From Gallionellaceae bacterium UBA5126 (GTDB lineage: Bacteria > Pseudomonadota > Gammaproteobacteria > Burkholderiales > Gallionellaceae), in the NCBI GenBank assembly GCA_002414205.1, contig DHYQ01000109.1:13395-29478 (forward strand): DNA of 16,084 nt. Reading direction: 5' to 3'. How positions within the stretch are numbered: the stretch's first letter is position 1; every line of letters begins with the position of its first letter. A program made the position numbers and the translations under genes. Below are positions 6,400 through 12,238 of this stretch, piece after piece. The notes beneath the pieces were generated by a model that was not told the origin of the DNA, did not search any database, and saw only the letters and a list, made by a program, of their open reading frames with translations.

Positions 6400-8502
6400 C
6401 TATTTCCAAGCCTGCCCGGAATAGTTGCCACAAGTGGCCAATTTAACTTTGTCCTTGGTGGCATCATTGAGGACATCTAGGCAGCCATCCTGCGCGCCGT
6501 CATTTTGCAACCGGTACGGATTCGGGTTACCTGCCGCCCATGGCATCACATGAAAATCAGCCGCCGCATTGCAGTCACGCATATTGATTGAACGATCCCG
6601 CGTAACATTCAGGCATTGGCCGGTCGCAGTGTTTTTGATGTTGTAAAGCCCGGCCTGCGCGGTGCTGACCTGTTGCCACCGTTGTGCCAACGTATTGTTG
6701 CACGCCATCAACCGCACATCGCTGACTCCTACCGTTTGTAGACATTTGCCTACCGTGAAGTTATTGCTCATGGGGTTGCCGAAAAAACCAACCGCTGGTG
6801 TATTTGGCTTGTTGCCTGCAAATGGATTCGTCGGCATGGAGGCTGGCGTATTGGGCTTGTTACCTGCAAATGGATTGCCGGGCGGGATTGGTATCGGTGC
6901 CGTGGTATTGGGCTTGCTGCCTGCAAACGGGTTGTAGGGCGTGCCCGCCTGTGGAGTCGATTGTGCCGGACAACGCAACGTAACCTTACCGCCACTCCAG
7001 CCAACAGGAGAAATATCCGTCACGGAATTTAAACCGGCACCGTTACACTTCCATTGCACAGTGAAGTGTGGACTGGTTTGATCAATCACACCCAGCAGAC
7101 GCTTGCGATCTATGCTGTACGTACACTCGGAGCGACCCGTGCAAACGAGCACCATTTCATTCAAAGCTGTTTGATTGAGATAACGCGGCATTTGGTCAAA
7201 ATTGATGGCGGGGGGGCCGTAGTAAACAGAGGTCACTGAAATGCCCGTCGCCGTGACGACTGGGGTAGCATTTGGCTTGTTACCTGCAAATGGATTCGTC
7301 GGCATGGGGGCTGGCGTATTGGGCTTGATGCCTGCAAACGGGTTGTAAGCTGTACCCGCTGGTGGCGCAGCAGAGCCAGCACAACTCAGCGCAACGGCTT
7401 GTCCACTCGCTTCGGCAGGCAGGGATGCAGAGAAACTCCCCTTGCCATCACACGTCCACTGCACCGAAAAATCTTTTGCACAACCAAACATGGGATCGCC
7501 AATACGTTTGTTATCAATGCGATACGTGCAATTGAATTGTCCGTTACAACTCGCCACCAATTCACGCAGCGCCGCTGGATTGGTAAAACTACTCACAAAA
7601 TTTCTGTTCGGCGAGCAATTCGCACCATAGTAGGCCGCAGTCACGCCAATGCCCTTGCTGGGCACAGGCGGCGTAGGATTGACGGGCAACGGCGCGGGCG
7701 GGGCAGGATTGGGTTTATAGCCCGCAAACGGATTGTAGGGCGTGCTTGGAGCCGGTGCGGTGGGATTGGGTTTGTTGCCCGCCAACGGCGTGGTTGGCTG
7801 GGCTGCAATGGCGGGTGGAGGGGGAGCCGTGTTGGGCTTGTTGCCCGGTGGATTCCCATTTGTCGGCGCGGTGTTATTGGCGTACCCGGCAAACGGGTTA
7901 TAGCTGCCGGAGCCATTCCCGCTGGTGTTTGTCGGCGCGGTGTTATTGGCGTACCCGGCAAACGGGTTATAGCGGGCGGGGCCATTCCCGCTGGTGGCGG
8001 GTTGTTGCCCAACCGATGGCGCAGCACCGGGTAGTTGCACCGTCACCGTGGGTGGCGCACAACTGAAGTCGTACTTTTCCCCATTTTTCAACAACAACGA
8101 AACCTGACCAATTGGAGACCGAAACTGGACGTTAAGTTTATTGGGATTGGCTGCTATCGCTTTGTCTTCATCTGCCGTCCGGCAGACAAGGATTGCGCTC
8201 ATTTGTGCAGAAGCATCACAGGGTGGCGCGGCTTCGCCAACAACCGAAGCATCCAAGACATAAGAGCAACTTTCTTGAAGCAAACACTTCGCCTTGATTT
8301 CGCTGATGACTCTATCCAGAATCGCCCGTCGTCGAGTCTGACATGAAGTGCCTGAAAAATACATTCCGTCATTAAAACCAATATCCCTAATCGTGCTAAC
8401 CCATGGTTTGGGTGCGGCGGCGGGCGGTGCGGCCAGCAGGGTTTGTCCGGCTTGGGTCAGCAGCAATACGCTGGCCGAGAGTATTTTTATCCAGTTTTTC
8501 AT
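6400..8502 (-). CDS. Secreted modular lectin: rhamnose/galactose-lectin-like modules, NPFAG linkers, C-terminal ricin-type trefoil
   Basis: 700 aa. ATG at 8502 has AGAGGGG upstream and opens a clear signal peptide (cleavage near residue 24); the frame is open to 8607 but that part covers an intergenic hairpin. Mature layout: a Cys-containing module at about 32-145; a Pro/Asn/Gly-rich linker at about 145-283; a second module at about 283-375 (VTAAYYGANC...CNGQFNCTYRID...GDPMFGCAKDFSVQWTC); a third at about 420-512 with the same pattern (VTSVYYG...CTGRSECTYSID...FTVQWKC); and a ricin-type domain at about 580-700 ending GNYSGQAWK. Modules 2 and 3 look like SUEL/Gal_Lectin domains (C-x-G-x3-C-x-Y...W/Y-x-C), by recall. 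Linkers contain eight NPFAG motifs, mostly NPFAGxKPN. Binding of surface or extracellular glycans is inferred. It lies downstream of a related lectin gene, probably co-transcribed. Confidence 0.78.
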   Translation of the reverse strand: MKNWIKILSASVLLLTQAGQTLLAAPPAAAPKPWVSTIRDIGFNDGMYFSGTSCQTRRRAILDRVISEIKAKCLLQESCSYVLDASVVGEAAPPCDASAQMSAILVCRTADEDKAIAANPNKLNVQFRSPIGQVSLLLKNGEKYDFSCAPPTVTVQLPGAAPSVGQQPATSGNGPARYNPFAGYANNTAPTNTSGNGSGSYNPFAGYANNTAPTNGNPPGNKPNTAPPPPAIAAQPTTPLAGNKPNPTAPAPSTPYNPFAGYKPNPAPPAPLPVNPTPPVPSKGIGVTAAYYGANCSPNRNFVSSFTNPAALRELVASCNGQFNCTYRIDNKRIGDPMFGCAKDFSVQWTCDGKGSFSASLPAEASGQAVALSCAGSAAPPAGTAYNPFAGIKPNTPAPMPTNPFAGNKPNATPVVTATGISVTSVYYGPPAINFDQMPRYLNQTALNEMVLVCTGRSECTYSIDRKRLLGVIDQTSPHFTVQWKCNGAGLNSVTDISPVGWSGGKVTLRCPAQSTPQAGTPYNPFAGSKPNTTAPIPIPPGNPFAGNKPNTPASMPTNPFAGNKPNTPAVGFFGNPMSNNFTVGKCLQTVGVSDVRLMACNNTLAQRWQQVSTAQAGLYNIKNTATGQCLNVTRDRSINMRDCNAAADFHVMPWAAGNPNPYRLQNDGAQDGCLDVLNDATKDKVKLATCGNYSGQAWK
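7859..7996 (-). repeat. 69-bp tandem duplication inside the modular lectin gene
   Basis: Two adjacent units (7859-7927 and 7928-7996) differ at 3 of 69 positions by eye. Each encodes 23 residues beginning YNPFAGYANNTAPTN. The exact multiple-of-three period and near identity indicate a recent in-frame duplication in the linker. Confidence 0.9.
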
Positions 8503-8562
8503 GTTTTCCCCTCTTGAAGTTCCGTTCCGTCGGTTCTGGCCGGAATTCAATTTATTCGGTAC

Positions 8563-8590
8563 GCATCCTTCGTCCATAGACGAAGGATGC
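8563..8590 (-). terminator. Perfect 12-bp hairpin between the two lectin genes
   Basis: GCATCCTTCGTC and its exact complement are separated by four bases. The hairpin starts 8 nt after the stop of the 289-aa lectin and ends 60 nt before the ATG of the 700-aa lectin. No T-run follows, so a partial terminator, RNA-processing site or transcript stabiliser fits better than a full intrinsic terminator. Confidence 0.5.
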
Positions 8591-8597
8591 CCTGCCC

Positions 8598-9467
8598 TTA
8601 TTTCCAAGCCTGTCCAGAGTAATTGCCGCAGGTCGCCAATTGAACCTTGTCCTTGGTCGCATCATTCACCACATCCAGACAGCCATCTTGTGCGCCGTCA
8701 TGCTGCAAACGCTTCCACCCAGCCTTGCCTGTCACATTAAAAACAGCGCCGCCTTCGTCACAATCACTGGTCTGAATGGAATTATCCCGAACCACGTACA
8801 GGCATTTGCCAGAGCCGACATTTTTGATGCGGTAGGATCCCGGATTTTCCGTCACCACTTGCAGCCAACGCTGGGCAGCAGTGTTGTTGCAAGCCAGCAG
8901 CCGGACATCGTACTCACCCACGGTCTGGAGGCATTTGCCCACGGTAAACGCATTGGTCATGGGTTTGCCGGGCAGCGCAACGGCGGGGGCCGGCGCAGCC
9001 ACTTGCGCAGCATTTCCCGGCACCGGCACCAGCTTCCATTGCGCACTCCAGGCACCGTCGTGAATCGGGCCGGATTCCAGTACGCCGCGTTCAATGTGAA
9101 TTCTTTGCTCCGGTTTCCATTTATTCACCAGACGATAAAAACCGCCGCCTGCATCCTGCATCGCCCATTGCGCACTCCACGCTCCGTCCTGAATCGGGCT
9201 GGACTCCAGCACGCCGCGCTCAATGTGAATTCTTTGCTCAGGCTTCCATTTGTTCACAATGCGATAGAAACCGCCGCCCGCATCCTGCAACGTCCATTGC
9301 GCGCTCCAAGCCCCGTCTTGAATAGTTCCCGCTTCCAGTCGGCCATGCTCGATGTGAATTCTTTGTTCCGGCTTCCATTTGTTAACAATCCAAAAATAAT
9401 CGGCGGCATAAGCTGAGCTGCACAGCAGCGCAACGAGCATCAAACAACATTCCAGCAAGCGTTTCAT
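8598..9467 (-). CDS. Secreted lectin: threefold 43-residue repeat (beta-trefoil-like) plus ricin-type trefoil
   Basis: 289 aa. ATG at 9467 has GGAG 7 nt upstream; a TTG one codon earlier is also in frame. The signal peptide ends at about AYA (residue 21). Residues 24-150 are three consecutive units of 43 residues, each carrying VNKWKPEQRIHIE, DGAWSAQW and, except in the last, QDAGGG. Exactly three units of this length with a repeated Q-W signature suggest a near-symmetric beta-trefoil. An Ala/Pro linker follows, then a C-terminal ricin-type domain with subdomains GKCLQTV...NNTAAQRW, GKCLYVV...SDC and GCLDVVNDATKDKV...GQAWK. The first and last keep a QxW-like motif; the middle one does not. 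The C-terminal domain is clearly homologous to that of the neighbouring 700-aa protein. Carbohydrate binding is inferred; the ligand is unknown. Confidence 0.82.
   Translation of the reverse strand: MKRLLECCLMLVALLCSSAYAADYFWIVNKWKPEQRIHIEHGRLEAGTIQDGAWSAQWTLQDAGGGFYRIVNKWKPEQRIHIERGVLESSPIQDGAWSAQWAMQDAGGGFYRLVNKWKPEQRIHIERGVLESGPIHDGAWSAQWKLVPVPGNAAQVAAPAPAVALPGKPMTNAFTVGKCLQTVGEYDVRLLACNNTAAQRWLQVVTENPGSYRIKNVGSGKCLYVVRDNSIQTSDCDEGGAVFNVTGKAGWKRLQHDGAQDGCLDVVNDATKDKVQLATCGNYSGQAWK
9060..9404 (-). repeat. Three tandem 129-bp repeats encoding the symmetric trefoil
   Basis: The marker GTGAATTCTTTG recurs at 9096, 9225 and 9354, an exact 129-bp period, within highly similar units. Unit edges are approximate. 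The coding phase is kept, giving the 43-residue protein repeats. Confidence 0.88.
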
Positions 9468-9519
9468 CAAGATTCTCCATAATTGATGTGAAGTGGCGGG
9501 GCAGCGAGGTCAAAAGCAG

Positions 9520-9539
9520 TGTATTTTCTGAAAAATACA
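9520..9539. promoter_or_regulatory. AT-rich inverted repeat upstream of the lectin pair
   Basis: TGTATTTT-CTGA-AAAATACA has perfect 8-bp arms, about 55 nt before the 289-aa lectin start and downstream of a possible -10. It could be a repressor operator or a leader hairpin. It does not fit the LexA box spacing. Confidence 0.35.
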
Positions 9540-9547
9540 GGGCGAAA

Positions 9548-9556
9548 TTTATAGCA
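9548..9556 (-). promoter_or_regulatory. Possible extended -10 promoter element for the lectin genes
   Basis: Reading leftward, TGCTATAAA is an extended -10 match about 80 nt before the lectin start. No recognisable -35 lies at 16-18 bp. The 369-bp gene-free stretch 9468-9836 otherwise contains the palindrome at 9520, the thiL remnant and the 5' region of the kinase gene; I see no clear kinase promoter in it. Confidence 0.35.
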
Positions 9557-9609
9557 TATAAACCGGATGCCCCTTGCTGGTTTATCCGTATAATTTCAAA
9601 AAATAAATT

Positions 9610-9675
9610 CAATTGCGATACCACCTCATCCCGGCAATGGGTGAAATAACGCTGAATGAAATTGAATTCGGATAG
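9610..9675 (-). pseudogene. Decayed duplicate of the thiL 5' end
   Basis: Positions 9639-9672 match 6145-6178 at the start of thiL at 30 of 34 bases. Translated leftward the remnant reads SEFNFIQRYFT, against SEFDLIQRYFT in ThiL. The start codon has become CTA, and after about 12 codons the similarity fades; a shared QL with a two-codon offset suggests it reaches about 9610. It has the same orientation as thiL. A CATAAT (9711-9716) stands upstream at roughly the spacing of the thiL TATAAT, so part of the promoter region may be included. Nothing suggests it is translated. Confidence 0.7.
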
Positions 9676-9836
9676 GACAAGGGCTGCATAACAGAAAAAC
9701 AAGGGGGTGAATTATGGCCCTATCCCTTGATACACACGGCATGGCGACTGGTTTAGCGCCTTTCGTCATAGAACTGTCACAATTTTTGCCTAGCATGCAC
9801 AGCATCTGATCGTTCCGCCCATTCTCAGGAGTACAC

Positions 9837-11132
9837 ATGCCCCATTCCCCGCTGGACGTTGCTGCGCTGGTGATTCCGCTGCCGCCCATTCCGCCTTCAT
9901 TGCCCATGAACGACGTCGCCGACTTGTTCCTGCAAAAGGAGTACGCCGGGGTTTTGTCGTTGCCGATTGTGGCCGATGGTCAGCCGGTGGGCATGATGAG
10001 CCGCTATCGTTTCATGGATGTGTACCTGAACAAACGCTTCGGCCCGGCGCTGTTTGCCCGCTATCCGGTGGAGCGTTTTATGAACACCGCGCCCATGCTG
10101 GTAGATGTGCAGCAACCACTGTCGGCGGCGGCGCAGCAAGTCAGCGCCTGTATGCAGTCACCGCTGACGGAAGATTTCATCATCACCCAGCAGGGCAAAT
10201 ACGTCGGCGTGGGCGTGGTGGTGGACTTGCTGAAGGCCATGGAGCGTGAATTACGCAGCAACACCCGCGAATTGAATGATGCCTACGCGCAACTGAAGTC
10301 CTCGCAACTGGCGCTGGTACAGTCGGAAAAAATGGCCTCGTTGGGGCAGATGGTGGCGGGCATCGCCCACGAAATCAACACGCCGCTGGGCTATGTGAAA
10401 AACAACGTCAGCATGGAGCACGAGCTGCTGCCGCAGGCACAAGCCATCATGGCGGATTACGAACGGGTGTTCGACGGCCTGCTGGACGGCTCGTTAAGCG
10501 AAGAGCAGTTGCTGGACAGCTTGCAAACGCTGGTCAGCCAGCGCAGCGACAATCCAGTGCAGGAAATGCTGGGGGCGATTCACGATCTAGCCGGGGATTC
10601 GCTGTATGGCTTGGGGCAAATCACCGAGCTGGTGAATGACCTGAAGAATTTTTCCCGCATGGATGCTGCGCCCACCGATACCGTCAACCTGAACGACTGC
10701 ATCGACAGCGCGCTGAACATCGCCCGCAATGTGTTAAAGCACAAGCTGGCTATCGTGCGCGAATTTGGCGATTTGCCGGCCATTTCCTGCGCGCCGTCGC
10801 AGCTCAACCAAGTATTCCTCAACCTGTTTACCAATGCCGCGCAAGCCATCGACGGCGTGGGGCAACTGACCATCCGCACCTGGCCCAGCGAAGCGGGCGT
10901 GCACGTGACCGTCTCCGACAACGGCAAAGGCATCCCGGAAGAGGTCGTGCACCGCATTTTTGACCCGTTCTTCACCACCAAACCGATGGGCGAAGGCACG
11001 GGACTGGGGCTGGCGATCAGCTACCAAATCATTCAACAACATCAGGGTGACATTCACGTCACCTCGCGTTTGGGCGAAGGGACGACTTTCCACATTCGCC
11101 TGCCCATTCATCCCATAGAATCCAGGAGTTAA
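9837..11132 (+). CDS. Soluble sensor histidine kinase with N-terminal CBS-type input region
   Basis: 431 aa; AGGAG lies 6-7 nt before the ATG. No membrane segments are seen, so it should sense a cytosolic signal. Residues about 20-140 look like a CBS pair (LPIVADGQPVGMMSR... and FIITQQGKYVGVGVVVDLLKAM), which in other proteins bind adenosine nucleotides. A coiled-coil helix (about 140-168) joins the HisKA domain with phospho-acceptor H178 in GIAHEINTPLGYVKNN. The ATPase domain has the N box around N333 (FLNLFTNAAQAID), G1 at D361 (DNGKGIPEE), the F box (FDPFFTTKP) and G2 near 385 (GEGTGLGLAIS). An insertion of about 60 residues rich in Leu/Ser/Glu separates H178 from the LKNFSRMD segment. It is followed after 2 nt by its probable partner regulator. 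Confidence 0.88.
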   Translation: MPHSPLDVAALVIPLPPIPPSLPMNDVADLFLQKEYAGVLSLPIVADGQPVGMMSRYRFMDVYLNKRFGPALFARYPVERFMNTAPMLVDVQQPLSAAAQQVSACMQSPLTEDFIITQQGKYVGVGVVVDLLKAMERELRSNTRELNDAYAQLKSSQLALVQSEKMASLGQMVAGIAHEINTPLGYVKNNVSMEHELLPQAQAIMADYERVFDGLLDGSLSEEQLLDSLQTLVSQRSDNPVQEMLGAIHDLAGDSLYGLGQITELVNDLKNFSRMDAAPTDTVNLNDCIDSALNIARNVLKHKLAIVREFGDLPAISCAPSQLNQVFLNLFTNAAQAIDGVGQLTIRTWPSEAGVHVTVSDNGKGIPEEVVHRIFDPFFTTKPMGEGTGLGLAISYQIIQQHQGDIHVTSRLGEGTTFHIRLPIHPIESRS

Positions 11133-11134
11133 CC

Positions 11135-12064
11135 ATGACCAACAAACCTACCCTGCTGCTGGTAGATGACGAAGAGCGCATCCTGCGCTCGCTGCAAGTT
11201 TTGTTCAGCCGCAACTACACCGTGCGCACCACCACGGATGCTCACGTTGCGCTGCGCATCCTGCGCGAAGAGCGCGTGCACGTCATCATCAGCGACCAAC
11301 GCATGCCCAATATGTCGGGCGCGGATTTGCTGACCCAAGCCTGTGAAATTTCTCCCATGACCATGCGCATCCTGCTGACCGGCTATTCCGATCTGGATGC
11401 CTCGCTGGCCTGCGTTAACGAAGGCCGGGTGTTTCGCTATCTGCTGAAACCCTGGGACAGCGAAGAGGTGAAGCGCGTGGTGGCGGAAGCGGCGATGATT
11501 GCAAACGACAGTTTTAACGCCATGGCACAGGCCGAAACCAACCAGATCACCGCCCCGGACACCCCGGTCAAGGTGTTGGTGCTGGACAACGATGAATCCA
11601 CCGTGTTGGCGGTCAGCGATATTTTGCAACAGCGCGCCAAGGTGATTTGGGCGGCCAATGAACAGGACGCCGTGAATATTCTGACCAAAGAAGATATTTC
11701 GGTGGTAGTGACCGATTTGACGCTGGGCGGCAAGAACATCAGCTACCTGCTGAAAACCATGAAGCAGATCAACCCCAGTACACAAATTCTGGTGCTGACC
11801 TCCACCCGCGATTCCGGCACGCTGATCAAGCTGATTAACGAAGCGCAAATTGGTCATTACCTGCCCAAGCCGCTCAACCGCACTCTCTTGGTCAGCAATC
11901 TGGACTACCTGATTCAGAACTTTAACCTGCTGTGCATGGTGCCCTCACTGCAAAGCCGCCAGCAGGTTGCGCCAATCAGCGATGCCAAGGAACAAGCGCA
12001 ATCCAACGGCTTGCTCGGCCTGCTCAACCGCATCCGGCCAAGGATTAATGCACCAGGGATTTAG
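11135..12064 (+). CDS. Tandem double-receiver response regulator without an output domain
   Basis: 309 aa; the start is 2 nt after the kinase stop, with AGGAG inside the kinase end, so the two are co-translated. Receiver 1 (about 5-125) has the acidic pair D11-D12, phospho-acceptor D54 (IISDQRMPNMSG), T82 (LLTGYSD) and K105 in RYLLKPWD, the last typical of RpfG-type regulators. Receiver 2 (about 145-265) keeps D151/D153 (LVLDNDEST), D194 (VVVTDLTLGG), the LTS switch and YLPKPLN. The last 45 residues are a low-complexity tail with no DNA-binding, HD-GYP or GGDEF domain. Both receivers look chemically competent. A phosphorelay or protein-interaction role is inferred. Confidence 0.88.
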   Translation: MTNKPTLLLVDDEERILRSLQVLFSRNYTVRTTTDAHVALRILREERVHVIISDQRMPNMSGADLLTQACEISPMTMRILLTGYSDLDASLACVNEGRVFRYLLKPWDSEEVKRVVAEAAMIANDSFNAMAQAETNQITAPDTPVKVLVLDNDESTVLAVSDILQQRAKVIWAANEQDAVNILTKEDISVVVTDLTLGGKNISYLLKTMKQINPSTQILVLTSTRDSGTLIKLINEAQIGHYLPKPLNRTLLVSNLDYLIQNFNLLCMVPSLQSRQQVAPISDAKEQAQSNGLLGLLNRIRPRINAPGI

Positions 12065-12086
12065 AGCCTATCTCGGTAGGTTTCAT

Positions 12087-12138
12087 GCCTTGCGTGGGTA
12101 CCGGGCGCGCATGGATGCCAAGCACGCAGGCTGTTTTT
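12087..12138 (+). terminator. Possible intrinsic terminator of the two-component pair
   Basis: GCCTTGCGTG and CACGCAGGC pair with a one-base bulge across a 26-nt loop and are followed by TGTTTTT. It begins 23 nt after the regulator stop. The long loop weakens the call. Confidence 0.45.
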
Positions 12139-12181
12139 GACTCGTGCTGGCTACCGTTACTAACGGGCATGTTTACAAAAC

Positions 12182-12213
12182 AAAAAACGGGGGGACGTTT
12201 CCGTCCCCCCGTT
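12182..12213 (-). terminator. Strong intrinsic terminator of the porin–glnK–amtB operon
   Basis: Reading leftward, a perfect 12-bp stem (AACGGGGGGACG with its complement) closed by a GAAA tetraloop is followed by a T-rich tract from TTTT onward. It lies about 25 nt after the amtB stop. It faces the weaker terminator of the regulator gene in this 174-bp convergent gap. Confidence 0.9.
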
Positions 12214-12238
12214 CACTGCACTGCGGCTATGTTGCGGA

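Noticed and set aside
8543..8553. GAATTCAATTT, identical in 11 bases to the inverted thiL remnant sequence
   Set aside because: Too short and AT-rich to separate from chance; the flanks do not align convincingly.
8503..8607. N-terminal extension of the 700-aa lectin frame
   Set aside because: The extension would translate the intergenic hairpin; the internal ATG has a strong ribosome site and begins a signal peptide.
9060..9404. Regular 129-bp repeats considered as a CRISPR or mobile repeat array
   Set aside because: The repeats are coding, in frame and contiguous without spacers, and encode protein repeats.
9520..9539. Palindrome considered as a LexA (SOS) box
   Set aside because: The CTGT...ACAG halves are not present at the required spacing.
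9382..9702. Minus-strand open frame of 106 codons spanning the thiL remnant and the lectin start region
   Set aside because: It joins the thiL stub to non-coding leader and to an out-of-frame part of the lectin gene; no start or ribosome site supports it.
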